Shown here: positions 10,878-22,031 of the stretch, in pieces
Layout: each line of letters opens with the position of its first letter
Numbering within the stretch: position 1 is the stretch's first letter
Source of the DNA: Sphaerosporella brunnea
Taxonomy: Eukaryota > Ascomycota > Pezizomycetes > Pezizales > Pyronemataceae
DNA: 64,000 nucleotides
NCBI GenBank assembly: GCA_008704415.1
Contig: VXIS01000116.1
Coordinates: 59,984-123,983, forward strand
Direction of reading: 5' to 3'
The notes under the pieces: model-generated
What the model was told of the DNA's origin: nothing
The model's database searches: none
What the model saw: only the letters and a program-made list of their open reading frames with translations
Made by a program: the position numbers and the translations under genes

Positions 10878-11494
10878 GATAGGCCACTTGAAGTGTCGGG
10901 GAAGAGATAGTCCGAAAGACGGTGCTCGTGGAGTTTTTGGAGTTTGGGTGTTGCGGGCAAAGTTCATTGTCAGTACTGCATCGTTTTTTCATTGAGATAA
11001 AGGCGGAGGACTTCGGCTCACTACTAGATAGACTTGCTTGTTCTGTTGTTTACATTCTCAGCAATATATAGTTTGTTTTCACATATTCGATCTCGACTGC
11101 ATGACATTGGGTACAGGGCAAGGGTTGCAACTTGCAAGCCACCCCGCCGGATAAACATCACCACATTCCAGTGATCCCACTTTTGAGATGCATCCGACGG
11201 CGGGAAATCCTCGCTTCCAGTGATGCATTTATAATCGGTCATGCAAGGAACCTACTAAATACTTCTCCGACGATGGCGAAGACACTCTAAATCCGCAAAC
11301 TCCTAGACCGGCGAAGGCCAGTTGGAACTTTTGGCATAAGTAACCCCGCAACTTGGCCCAGCTTTAAAAAGCCCATAAAACGCCAGCGACCAGACAACTG
11401 ACCTCCTCGCCCATAAAAGCAAGCGACCAAACAACTGACTTCCTTACCTCCTACCATTCCTGCTGCAAAGACAACATCAACCACAGCCATAGAA
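10878..11494. other. intergenic, promoter side of the AKR gene
   Basis: No coding signal was found. There are similar 15-25 bp direct-repeat-like phrases with CCATAAAA and GCGACCA...CAACTGACTTCC/CAACTGACCTCC at about 11372-11444, just ahead of the AKR start. Confidence 0.4.
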
Positions 11495-12778
11495 ATGACC
11501 TCCTCTAACTCAGCAGAAGCTCCTCTCTCTCCCATGGAGTACCGGCGACTTGGCCGCTCCGGCCTCAAGGTGTCTGTGATCTCGTTAGGAGGCTGGTAAT
11601 CGCCCTCTGCTCTCTCCTTAATCTACCAATGTTGACAATTCGTTCTTGACAGGCTTACTTACGGAGGACATGTGGAAGAGGAAAAGACATACGACTGTCT
11701 CAAAATTGCATATGATCATGGAATCAAGCACGTCATACCCCCTGCATTCATGACTGAATAAAAAACTAACATGCATGCAGCTTCTTTGATACTGCCGAGG
11801 GCTACGGCGGCGGTCAGTCCGAGGTGGTAATGGGCAAGGCGATTCGCAAATTCGGATGGAACCGTTGCGACATTGTCATCAGCACCAAGATCAACTTTGG
11901 AGCTGCCAACAGCGCCCACAAGTCCCGCTCGCAGAACACTGTGGGACTCTCGAGGAAACACGTCGTCGAGGGCCTGCGTGCATCGCTGGATCGCCTCGGA
12001 CTCGAGTACGTCGACTTGGTTTACGCCCACCGTCCTGACCGCCTCACCCCCATGGAGGAGGTCGTTCGTGCGTTTAACCACGTCATTGAGCGCGGTTGGG
12101 CATTCTACTGGGGAACCAGTGAGTGGACCGCCGAGGAAATCGCCGACGCTTGGAGGGTTGCTGACAGGCTTAATCTGATCGGCCCGTTGGTATGTTTTCC
12201 CCTGTGATCGTGCCATCATTCCCCTGCTCCGACGTCGCTGACACTCATCCCAGATGGAGCAGCCCCAGTACAACCTCCTCCACCGCGAAAAGGTCGAGAA
12301 GGAGTTTGCGCCTCTGTACAAGCGTCACGGGCTGGGGCTCACCACCTTCTCACCTCTTAAATTCGGTATCCTTTCGGGCAAGTACAACGGCGCAACGATC
12401 CCGGCCGACTCCCGCTTCGGAGAAAACCACGCAGACCTCGACCCGTTCATCAAGAGCTTCCGCGCTAAGTTTGAGACCGACGCTGAGATGAAGCAGCAGC
12501 TAGCTATTTCGCAGAAGCTGGAGGTCATCGCCAAGGAGCTGGATATCTCCCAGGCTGCTTTGTCGCTTGCCTGGATCTTGAAGAACAAGAACATCTCCTC
12601 CATCATCACCGGCGCCAGCAAGCCGGAGCAGGTGGTGGAGAACGTCAAGGCCATCCAGGTGGTTGAGAAGTTGACGCCTGAAGTCATGAAAAAAATTGAA
12701 GAGGCCATTTCCAACAAGCCTGCTGACGATCCGGTCCGCTATGGTATGCCCGAAGAGAGCTTGGGAGTGACCTTGTAG
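11495..12778 (+). CDS. aldo-keto reductase, Kv channel beta-subunit type (AKR6-like)
   Basis: Four exons (11495-11595, 11653-11727, 11781-12189, 12254-12778) give 369 residues. The start is MTSSNSAEAPLSPMEYRRLG. The (alpha/beta)8 NADPH-dependent reductase signatures are present: FFDTAEGYGGG (catalytic Asp and Tyr), STKI (Lys), YAHRPD (His at the active site), YWGTSEW, then a C-terminal cofactor region IITGASKPEQVVEN. Overall order and motifs match potassium-channel beta subunits, which in fungi are soluble oxidoreductases of poorly known substrate. The second intron (11728-11780) begins GC rather than GT. Only that donor gives the conserved Asn in HGINFFDTA and keeps the frame. The branch site CTAAC is at 11766-11770. 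Confidence 0.92.
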
Positions 12779-13510
12779 ACAGGATTGGCGATGGAAGGAA
12801 AATAGGGCAAAATATGTCACCTCACTTTTCCAGTTAAAAAAGAAACAGCTTTGATGTCCCATACCCCCAAAACATAGTGAAATCCCTCAATTCTTTTTTT
12901 TATGCCCCGTACCTCCAATATATTGTGACCCGAGAACTTTCCAAGTGAGAATTATCCGAGGCTCCCATCGCACCTTATACCGCGCCTCACCTTTCTTCCC
13001 ACCACTGCACCCTTGCCACAAAGACCCAACCCGCCAGCGCACCAACACACAATAAAAACCCGCTGCTGGTCACAGTCGTTTCCTCCCTAACAGCAATGCC
13101 TACACAGCCACCAGTCAGCTCGCCGGCGTAGATAACCATGGCGGCCTCGCAGGTGCACAACACCCGAGCCAACCGCTGCTGCGCCGATGCATGTTGTTCA
13201 GTAGTCCCCGACGTTTAACTAAGGTACCGCGAGGACGTAAGGCGACGTGATGTGAGCGGGGGGATACTGAGGAGAGGGAGCGGGCCTCCCTTGGGGTGAG
13301 TAGCAGGTGTCTTAGGGATAGGGGGCATAGAAAAAAGACTTGGGGCGTAGGGTACGCTGCACATTTCGTTATGTTTTGGGGGCATAAAAGCCGAAAATTA
13401 AAACAATATGAACCAAGCCCAAACCAAGTTCAGTGCTTATAAACGCAAAACCGCCGCACAGACTTTGTCCCTACTACTGAATGTACCGGCATGAACGCCG
13501 GTTGAGCCCA
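12779..13510. other. intergenic before the mobile-element block
   Basis: No credible gene was seen. This is the 3' flank of the AKR gene and the left flank of the LINE insertion. Confidence 0.45.
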
Positions 13511-13525
13511 ATGAAGGGACCAATA
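13511..13525. repeat. left 15-bp direct repeat (target-site duplication)
   Basis: The sequence ATGAAGGGACCAATA recurs exactly at 15883-15897. A T-rich stretch follows immediately on the plus strand, which would be an A-rich 3' tail for a minus-strand LINE. Confidence 0.7.
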
Positions 13526-13968
13526 TTGTTTGTTTTATCATACTCTATTCGACCGCTTGAGGTCATAACATATATATAGAGAAGAGACTATGCTACCCCT
13601 TCGGCTGGGCCTACTATAGTGCAGGCGGCCTCAAACCGACCCGTCGGCAGGCCCCGCTTGGTGAAGACAGCGACGACTGTTTATAAACTGATTACCGCGT
13701 GAGAACTCTGGGGAGACCTCCCTCCCGTCCCCTAAATAAGATGCGCTCTGTAAGACTGAGGGGCGGGCTTCCACCAGTCACGCAATCTCGTGATGTTATA
13801 AAAGACTCGCGACGATGGATTTGGAAAGCTTGGACCATGCAAAATCGCGACGGCGTCGCTATGGTCAACCGCTATGGCCAGTTGCACAGCTCAGTCTTTT
13901 CGTCATGGTGAATTCACCCGTTTTTTCCGCTGTCCCCAAACTACACACAGCCGCAATCATTAACAGCA

Positions 13969-14952
13969 ATGACCAGGCCGAGCAAAAGGACTATCATTTC
14001 ACGACAAGCTACAGCTATTCACAAGCGCAGGCGTCTGGCTGAGGCTGAAGCTGAGGCTGAATCACAGCAAATCGCCGAGCCTGTGGTTCCGGATGAGGTG
14101 GAGAACGAAGGAGAGGTGAAAGAAGACGACGAGGCAGAAGAGGACGACGGTGACCGGGAGGCCATGCATAAATCCCTACAGACCTACATCAACACGCTTC
14201 AAGTCCACAATGGTGCAGACTCCGACTCAGAGTCAGAAGCAGCGCCATTGCCATAACAACCTCCACAAACTGGAGTCTATGAACCGGGATTTAGACGCCA
14301 AACTAGACAGCAAGCATGGCCTCGGGTGCCAAGATCGAAGAGAGTTGAGATTCTCAAAGCGGGTATGCGGCCAAGATATTATGATTGTTTACATAGATGA
14401 TCACTGACGCTGTTTCAGCCCTTTCAGACATGAAGAAGCTGCTTTTATCCGCACGGAAGTGCCCCGCGGGCCAAGATTATACCCGCCATCTCCAGGTAAA
14501 GGCCTTTATCTGTGTGCAGCTGGCACATACTGGGCTCGGCGGCCGCTGCGCAAAAACCCGCACCGAACTCTCCCTGCAAGTGGCACAGCATTCCCTAAAG
14601 AAGAGCTACGTTGCCAAGGGAATCCGTCTGCATGAGACATCGTGGATCACAAAAAGGTAGGTAAGCCTGCCAGCGTTCTTCAGCTCGAGACACTGACTTC
14701 CACGGCAGGGTGATCCCCGAGGGCGCCCAAGGCCGCCACGCCAAAACGCCCTGCATGCTCGAAGATGAAGGAACTCTCATGGCGTTTGAGGAGTACATGA
14801 CCGGTGAAGGTAAATTGGCTACCGGTCCTGGTTTGGCCAACGCCATTACAGAGTATTGGCGGAGCGAAGGCATTACAAATGAGGATGGCTCAGAAGCGAA
14901 ACTTGCGGACCGGACAGCCACGGAGTGGATGAACCGGAAGGGGTACAAGTGA
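13969..14952 (+). pseudogene. N-terminal region of a DDE-superfamily transposase, DDE domain missing
   Basis: Exons of about 13969-14362, 14419-14655 and from about 14709 on the plus strand encode a basic/acidic N-terminus, then a helical DNA-binding-like part with QGRHAKTPCMLEDEGTL and the closing block DRTATEWMNRKGYK. This order is that of fungal DDE-superfamily endonucleases just before their catalytic domain. The frame stops directly after RKGYK, and no DDE domain follows. The first exon is also interrupted by TAA at 14254-14256, after which the same frame continues (QPPQTGVYEPGFRR). That codon could derive from CAA by a C-to-T change. It is most likely a dead transposon fragment; a domesticated DNA-binding protein is a less likely reading. 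Confidence 0.65.
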
Positions 14953-15255
14953 CGACAAGTTTACATAAAATTGATTCCCTTTTTCTGTTCAGGTTCCCCA
15001 CTCGCGTTCTTTATTATTCAGGGTCACCACTTCGAGCGCTTCGACCACTTTCTGCGCCCTCCGCATGTTGTTAAAGTAACGGAAATTCTCAGCGACGGAT
15101 CGGTTCAAAGCTGCCTGCACCATACTGGGGCCTGCGGCCCTTCTAAGGAAATGAAATCAAGGAAATCGCACCAGGTAGATGATCGCGCCAAGGAAACTCG
15201 TGACCTAGGAAAGGAGTCAGAGCCAATTTCGTGATGATATAATGCCTTTCTTGGG

Positions 15256-15882
15256 TCATGCTCCAACTTTGGCAGTGCTTAGAAAACCCATCACCGCTTC
15301 CGTGCACCTGCCATCCGCTAAAAGAGCGGTGGTAGGGGTAGCCGGCCACTGCTTCTGCCTCCCTTCCTTTGTGGCGTCTTTGACCGCCCTCCAGAGGATC
15401 ATCTGCTCACTCTTCCACCTCTTACAAAATTTGAAGAGGTGATCGCGGATTTGGACAGCACCCTTATCGCACCACCAGCATTTCTTGTCCGCTCTGCGGC
15501 CTGTTTTCAGGAGGTATGGGCCTGTCGGAGCTTTGTTGAGTCTGAGCTGGAAGAAGCGGGTCGCCAGGGCCTTTTTGGCTTTATATAGGCCATGGGATCG
15601 GGCCTCCTTCGGCGGCGGAAGTAGGCCTTGGGTCGGCAATGCTTCGTCAGCCAGGCTTCCCTCTCCGCGGTTCTGTGGTGCGTCTGGACACGTGGGTGAG
15701 GGTGATCACCCGTGCGTCGTCGCGTGGTAGGGCGCAGCGGCCGACGCTTCCTTGGCCAGGGCGTCCGCCATTTCGTTGCCCGGGACGTCTTCGTGTCCAG
15801 TGGTACTCGACGGACCACCCTTTGTCGGAGAGCGCCGACTCGGCTTTGACAATCCGTGGGAGCAACCATTGGCCTGGGCCCG
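15256..15882 (-). pseudogene. LINE ORF2 remnant: RNase H end and CCHC knuckle
   Basis: On the minus strand the reading starts GQWLLPRIVKAESALSDKGW and VEYHW. After a frame break it continues GHEDVPGNEMADALAKEAS, the RNase HI motif of Tad-like LINEs. A second break leads to the C-terminal part RRADKKCWWCDKGAVQIRD followed by HLFKFCKRWKSEQ, with Cys-x2-Cys and His-x4-Cys, ending at the stop at 15256. At least two frameshifts show it is inactive. The reverse transcriptase domain expected upstream is absent because of 5' truncation. Confidence 0.85.
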
Positions 15883-15897
15883 ATGAAGGGACCAATA
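15883..15897. repeat. right 15-bp direct repeat (target-site duplication)
   Basis: This is an exact copy of the repeat at 13511-13525, directly adjoining the 5' truncated end of the LINE coding remnant. Confidence 0.7.
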
Positions 15898-16498
15898 GGT
15901 ACATACTTAGTGATTGTAAAACTCACCAATGAGCCACCATCTACTGCATACCTATAATTTCAAAGGATTCGTTGACCGGCTGCAATCCGCACTAACTTTT
16001 GCCCTGCTTGCGCATAGCTGCTTCCAAAACTATTAACTGGATAATGTTTTGAATCTCGAAATAACCAGAACTGGCATCAAATGCGGTTATAACGTGTAGG
16101 TGACTCCACGGACGACAAGGCTCCAGGCAGACGCACCGGTACGTACCGTGAAGAGCTAGCTATAGAGGTAGTTGGCGTTCTTCGGTCATAACTTGCACAC
16201 AGCTTCGCCCACGTCCCGGGCTGCCGAGCACGATAGATCACTCGACCTAGTTAAAAATGGGAAAAGATACATTCACGGCTTTTTGATATCAATCCCCCGA
16301 GGCCCCCACTCGGAGCCCATAATTTACATAAATAGATCGCATTCGTATACAGACCAGTTCCACACGGCCTTCACCGAATATCACTCGGAAACGAAAACCC
16401 ATCACAGTGACGCTGTTATTTCGAAATTGTGATGAAAGCCATACCCCCAAAAACAAACGCCCCAAACGCCCCTTTCCCTGCTGTAGGTTTCCGTCCAC
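15898..16498. other. intergenic
   Basis: No gene was recognised between the LINE insertion and the 3' end of MED8. ORFs here lack any conserved motif. Confidence 0.45.
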
Positions 16499-17197
16499 CT
16501 ACCTACCTCCCGGGCGACCGGGCGGGGCTTTCGGCAGCTCCGTCTGCATCTCAATCGGCACTCCCGTCACCCAAAACCTCAAAATCCCCGTCAACGCCTT
16601 CTGTTCCGCGGCCAGGCGCTTCTTCTTCTCCTCCCAGCCCTCCTGCGACGCCTCGCCGCCCAAGTCCACGCCCAAAAACTCCTCCTCGCTGACATCGCCC
16701 GCCTCGCGCTCCTCCTCCGTAATCACAGAGCTGCCCCAATCCCGGCTGTTCTGTATCTCCTCCACAATCCCCTCCGCCTTGCCCCACAGCTCCTCGGTGG
16801 CGGGGTCGATCCCCTCCGCCTGCAGCGCGCCCCACACCGCATCCGTAGTCTCGCTCGGCGGCTTCTTGGTCAGCAGCGTGGTGAGGAGTATCTCGTTGTT
16901 TGACGGGAACGTGGGCAGCGGGTACGCAGTGAGTGCCGCCGTGCTGTGCGCCGGGAAGTGGTCGTGCAGCGTTTTTGTAAGGCTCTCGAGAGTGGAAGAG
17001 AGAACGTTGAAGTGCGATTGGAGATGTTCACTGATGTTGCCGTTAGCGACAGCTGGTGATGCGGGATGAGCGAGTTACCGGGGCGGTAGTTCGTGCGGCG
17101 GCTTCTTGAGGAGGTTGTGCTGAAAGGAGCCGATCGCTTCGACTAGGTGTTGGATGCGTACTCGTAAAGAGTCGAGCGATTTCTGCGGGTTCTCCAT
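16499..17197 (-). CDS. MED8: Mediator complex subunit 8
   Basis: This is a head-module subunit of the Mediator co-activator, acting between transcription factors and RNA polymerase II in the nucleus. Two exons on the minus strand (17197-17079 and 17030-16499) give 216 residues. The start MENPQKSLDSLRVRIQHL leads into a coiled-coil N-terminal helix. The middle part has STAALTAYPLPTFPSNNEIL, the conserved Pro/Tyr linker of fungal Med8. The C-terminal block with EELWGKAEGIVEEIQNSRDW and TEEEREAG matches the family's W-A...W-G...EERE signature. The 48-nt intron has the branch site GCTAAC close to its AG. The last 20 residues are Pro/Gly-rich. ATG27 lies upstream in the same orientation. Confidence 0.85.
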
Positions 17198-17583
17198 GAT
17201 GGCGGCGGTGGTGTGTGTAGAACGCGTGTGTTGGTGAGGGTGACGCGATGTTCAGCTCGCGCCGGGAACTAGTTACCGAGGAGCTTATTTGAGCCGCAAC
17301 GGCTTGAGTGACATCACATGATTCCATGCACGATACAGTTACAGATCTCAAATGGATCAGCCTAGAAATCTTCGATAATAAAAACACCAACAAATAGAGC
17401 AGGTCAGAAACGTCGCAAAACTTGAACATCAAAAAAATACCACTGTTTCTGAGAAGACAAAAATGAACCACAGAAAAGGAAATAATGCCATCCCACGCCA
17501 ACCACAAGAAGGAAACCATCCGCCCCGCTTGCCAGAATCTAGTTAATCGCCGAGCCAAAGAAGTCGCAAAGAAGACCAGATCA
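17198..17583. other. spacer between ATG27 3' end and MED8 promoter
   Basis: No ORF of interest is present. It must contain the ATG27 terminator and the MED8 promoter, both read toward lower coordinates. Confidence 0.45.
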
Positions 17584-18663
17584 TCATACTGCACTGTAAC
17601 CGCCTCGTGAGCTTCGTCCTTGCAAAGTGCTTCCGACGCGCTTCATGAAGTCCTTCACGAGGTAAGGGAGGTCTCGGATCGTGTCACCGTGAGGAAGGAG
17701 GTCCCATCTGTCAGTGTCAGTAAGTCCTGACAGGGGTTTCGAAAGAGGAGAGATATACCCCCGAGCGCCGTATCGGTTGTAGTTGAGCCACGAGCCAAAA
17801 ATCAAGTACGCCGCCACGCTCAAAAACACCCTAGCATAACATGTCAGAGTCGCCTTTTATGCGCGAGGGAGCTCAGAACTCACAAGATAAACACCCAAGT
17901 AAAGAACCCCCAGTGACTGCTTGGATCACTCTCCTTGCTGCCCTTGTTCCTCACGTACTCCTCGCACGCGAGTCGAGTCCTCCACTCGAGTCTCAACTCT
18001 TCCTTCCCGACGCCCTCGTGATACTCGTAGCTGATAAACTTCAGCGACGGATCCTTTTCATCCTTATCCTTCTGCTCATCACGGCGCTCCTTCCGTCCAT
18101 CCTTTCCATCGACCACAGGTGTTCCCTCCAATCCTGTTCGTCCCATATCGCACACAAACTTGACAACCGCGCGCTGCTCGTGGGGCCCGTACTTCCCGCC
18201 GTTGTAGATAACCTGCAGGCCGGTCTGGCCGTCCTCGTCGAATTTGTGCACCTCCATATCCAGCTTATGACTCGTATCGACATCGCCCGCCACCGGGATA
18301 ATCTCCTCGAGATTCGACTCTCCTTTATCATTAATATATCTAACAAGCCCACACACTGCGCGCGCGCGTCAGCTCCCCTTCCCCTCAGCTCCTGACAAGA
18401 CAACACGAACCGTACGTTCCAGCCGGACATTGGTCTTTTGGATGGTCCTCCTTTGTTTTCTGTAGTGGGCCGCATGGGTTGATCTGCCATGTCGTGTTCT
18501 GCTTGCGAAAGAATTTGTCCTCGACGTGCGACAGTTCGTGTTTCCCCGCTAGCTCCTTGAAGTCGTATTTCAGGCCGTTCTCGACGTGTTCGCAACCCCA
18601 CGAGGAAGCGTGGGAGAAGGAGGCGCCAGCAAGCAGTAGCAGCGTTGCGACTGGTGGCCGCAT
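17584..18663 (-). CDS. ATG27: autophagy-related protein 27
   Basis: This is a type I membrane protein that cycles between the Golgi, endosomes, vacuole and pre-autophagosomal structure and assists Atg9 traffic. Four exons on the minus strand give about 305 residues. It starts with a signal peptide (MRPPVATLLLLAGASFSHAS). The luminal domain is a mannose-6-phosphate-receptor-homology fold with several Cys (WGCEHVE, NPCGPL, DQCPAGTY, VCGLVRY, FVCDMG). A single membrane span (VFLSVAAYLIFGSW) is followed by the conserved cytosolic tail NYNRYGARGWDLLPHGDTIRD. The protein ends GGYSAV; a Tyr-based signal at the terminus is the family's sorting determinant. The three introns were placed by frame and by the branch sites GCTGAC, CTGAC and ACTGAC. 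The first splice joins AGTY to VCGL. Confidence 0.95.
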
Positions 18664-20422
18664 CGTAGTGGTGTGGAAGTGAGTGGCTAGGCTGGGGGCG
18701 GGTCGGGGTTAGTTATGCGGGATGGGGGTATGGGGGAAATTTGTTTCGTTTGGATGGGGAAGGTAGGAGAGTTGAGTTTCGTTGCGTGGTTGCTAACCAG
18801 CGAAAGCAAAGCAGCTCGCTCGCTCGCTCACGGTGCAGCGTGGCTTGGCGGTCACGTCACAACAGCGAGGGGGTCGGGTCACGCTTCGGCACTCGGTGCA
18901 ATTTAATCTCCGTGGGTACTGTACGACAATTGAGTCACCACATATGCCGCCGCAAGTCGATTGAAAACTCCAAGCCACGCAACAGGTCGGATGTATTGAC
19001 CTCAAAACAAGAGGAAGGGGCCGCTTTGAGTGGAAAAGCTGCGCCCAGGTGAAAAGGAAGGCCGCTTTGGCTGGCAATGTCGCGCCCTGTTATTCTTTTT
19101 GACGCAGTTCTTCACTGGCAAGTTGCGGGTCTCACTTTGGTCACTAGGCACTGTGTATATTAGGTCTCAAATTGATGAAGCCGCACTCCTTCCCAGCGCA
19201 AATACTTGGTTCGCGTTACACGCCACACCGGGCCTCCAAATGCGTGGCGTCTGCATTGTCGTACTTCAGCACCGAGTATCATACTGCATTCGGCCGCTTG
19301 CGGCCATGGCATTAATTACATCGAACGTGAGAAGAAATTATGCTATCTTCGAGCGCCCCGAAGGGCCCCGCTGTTGAGGCCTGCGGTCTTCTACCCCTCC
19401 CCTGGAAATAGAGTAGATCATAAACAAGGTAGAGAGTGAATAGAGAGAGGAGAGGGAAAACAATAACTGACAAGGAAAATTCATCATGCCTTGACAGGCC
19501 AGACTCCTGCCAAGGAAGGCCTGGTACTGTTCAAATATTATGAGAAACTCTACTCGCCAGGGCTGTTTACGGTACAATCATCTTGATATTAACTATAGAA
19601 GACGCGAAGCCGGCCTGCGGCCGGAAGGTGACTTGTATTCATAGGAGCGGCTTGCCTGTGTTCGTTGGCTCACTCTTGCTTCTATCTCTATCCATACGAA
19701 TATGCATACAAACCTGCAACTTTTTATACCATTCATTCCCCTATAGCCGAATAGAGAGCTAAGCGCTCGGGCCGTCACATGTAATCCATCCACTACCCCA
19801 TGATTCCCATTCCCCAGCTATATCACCACCATGCATTGTCTTTACCTAGCTGTAGAGAGCGCAATTTATACGTACCCTATATTCACGACGTTGCCAATTA
19901 CATGACGCTTCGTCCAATAGACCGTGAACGCCGCTGGCTTCCATCAGAATCACCGCTCCCAATAAGGTGATCTCAACCTTGACTCCGCCATCTAGATCTT
20001 AACATAGACAGCTCCCCATCAGTGCCCACTTCCCAACAACATGACCGTCACAACGTCCCTGTGAATCGTCAATAACCCTCCTAAGAACATGACCTTCACG
20101 ACCCCGCCCGCTTCCAGATCCGTCAGTACTGCTCCCAACAATGATATCGCTGCCCTCCGCTGGCCTCTAGAGTACATAAGTAGGCAAGTAGTAGCAAAAG
20201 CTCCTGTGCGAGCGCGGAAGAGCTTCATTTCTGTTCAACAGACCCCGCCCAAAAGCCAAGTTTGCTGATGCCGTGGCCACGCACGACCTTTTATTGTGTT
20301 ACTGGTGATCTTTTTAATTTTTTCCAGATCATCCATATACTCTACTCAAGTACCTGAGCAATAGCATGAAAGCAATGATAAGCAGTACAATCTCTTTTCG
20401 CAGGCACAGCAAAACTAGGCCA
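18664..20422. other. gene-poor stretch
   Basis: No supported gene was found. It contains the ATG27 promoter, a CTCG microrepeat near 18814-18829, the LINE-end relic at 19277 and, at about 19940-20160, loosely repeated phrases (GCTCCCAA, AACATGACC) suggestive of an old degenerate repeat. Confidence 0.4.
19277..19345 (-). repeat. relic related to the LINE 3' end
   Basis: Positions 19277-19307 match 13536-13566 at 25 of 31 bases (TATCATACT..ATTCG.CCGCTTG). Weaker similarity continues to a shared TATGCT. The matching segment at 13536 lies just inside the LINE 3' boundary, so this is probably the decayed 3' tip of another copy. Confidence 0.45.
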
Positions 20423-22031
20423 TCAGCGCAAACCGGGAATAAGCACTCCGTTAGAGGAGTCTAAGACCTCGACCGAAGAATAGTCATTCGCGAACACAGC
20501 TCGCCAAAGCTTGGTACCGGTGACATCTACACTTCCTTGAGGATCTGCACTGACTCGGGAGTTCCTGATGACGATGTTCTTCTCCATGGCTCCACTCCGA
20601 AGTCACGGCTTTGGCATGGCGGATCTGCATAGGCAGGCTAAGGCAGCATCTCCGAACTCTCCTCCCGCTGCTGTAGGCGGTCCGTCTCGAGCTTCACTTC
20701 AAGAAGAAAAGCATCAGTCAAAGACCGGCCGGAGACTCCGTTTTGGAAACTTCAAGGAGAAACTGCATTGCTTGGGGTTGACCAAAACTGGCGCCACACT
20801 GAGTTGAGCAGTACGAACATATCCATAAGTCGGAGTCTAGGACCAACCTTGGCCATCTTGGTAAAATATCGCGAGTGGTTATTCCTTCAGGGTGGCGCTG
20901 ATATAATTTTTTTTTCAATTGCTCCAGAACATGGCGTTGACCATGTCGATAACTCACGCTTTGAAATGGTTTCTTTGCAGCCAGATGTGTTAATATATAT
21001 TAATTGATAGGCCGTGTTTTTTTTGCTCACCATGTACTAGTACAAATGCCATTCCGTACAGTCCTGCACCCGGAAACGAAAGGAAATCACCCACCTATCC
21101 CATCTTCCGCTCGGATCCTCTTATCACCTCCCTTTCGGAAGGATTCCCTCGAACCAGCTCGTCGTACATTTCCTTATAGCATGACCGCACCAACAACTCG
21201 TCGCGTTCGCACGATAGAAGGTATTCTACCGGATTTTCCAGGTGGTTGTACTCCATGCTTGTCGAAAAGACGCTCAGTTTGGTCGCTTCCCGGCGCTCCG
21301 GCGGCCATATGACCTCACTCATGCTGGCCGTGGACCAGCGTGAAGAACCCCAATAAGAGCAAAATAAACAGGACTACCGCCAGGGTCTTGCTGACTGGCT
21401 CAAGGTATTGTCCCCCGTTAGTCCCCCCTCTTCACCTCCTCTCACTTCCCCAACCTATGCCTACTGTTCCCAACAGAGCTCAACCTGTCTGTGGAACCCA
21501 CGGGCTCCCCATTCCTCCCGAAAACCCACCCACACTCGTGCCCCGAGTCATTTGGGCTAGGACACGGCGTTCCCAACGCAGTTACTAAGCAGGAAGATCG
21601 GACTCTTTGGATTGGTGTCCCACTCTCTGCGAGTGCTGTCTGGGGTTCCAGCTCCAGCATCTGGTCGTAGCCAAAGGGCTGTTGTGGCGGGTTGATGGCC
21701 AACAGTCCCAGGGACGCCAGTGTGTTCGAATGGTTGGGGGCCAAAGATCCCAGAGGGGGTAGTCTGGTCGGGGGACTCCAGAATTGAACAAGAGAATTGC
21801 ACTTTGGGGCCTCAGGGTTTTGGCTTTGACGGAGGTCGCAGGGCTGGGGTTCGACTGGTGTTCCCCTCGGTTGGCGATGGAATTTGGACTCCAGAAGAGT
21901 GGAGAGCTCGAGGAGAGCGTCGGGGGATTGCGGCTGTCGGTGGGTGAGGCGGAAGGGCTGGGCTTGAAATATTCTTCGTCTCCAGCCACATATTCGTCTG
22001 GGAATAGGTAAGGCAAAAACCATTCAGGCAA
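20423..22031 (-). other. unrecognised minus-strand ORF cluster, possibly a decayed gene
   Basis: Several open segments on the minus strand have protein-like composition but no recognised family. They are 22031-21585 (start MPEWFLPYLFPDEYV, then Pro/Ser-rich), a continuation in a shifted frame down to 21442 (QPFGYDQMLELEPQTAL), 21322-21095 (ENPVEYLLSCERDELLV) and 20587-20423 (MEKNIVIRNSRVSADPQG, ending NGVLIPGLR). No single splicing pattern joins them convincingly. They may be parts of one broken or orphan gene, or unrelated chance ORFs. Confidence 0.25.

Larger units (their letters stand above)
13526..15882 (-). mobile_element. 5'-truncated Tad-type LINE insertion with nested element
   Basis: The block is bounded by exact 15-bp repeats, within the usual size for LINE target duplications. 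The minus-strand RNase H and zinc-knuckle end of a fungal non-LTR retrotransposon begins right at the right-hand repeat (5' truncation). The left boundary carries an A-rich tail on the minus strand (GATAAAACAAACAA). A related 3'-end sequence occurs at 19277. Between the LINE stop codon (15256) and its 3' end lies a plus-strand transposase fragment, which I interpret as a second element inserted into the LINE 3' untranslated part. Endonuclease and reverse transcriptase domains are absent. Confidence 0.7.

Noticed and set aside
16551..16835. Gly-rich minus-strand ORF within MED8
   Set aside because: Shadow frame of the real MED8 coding sequence.
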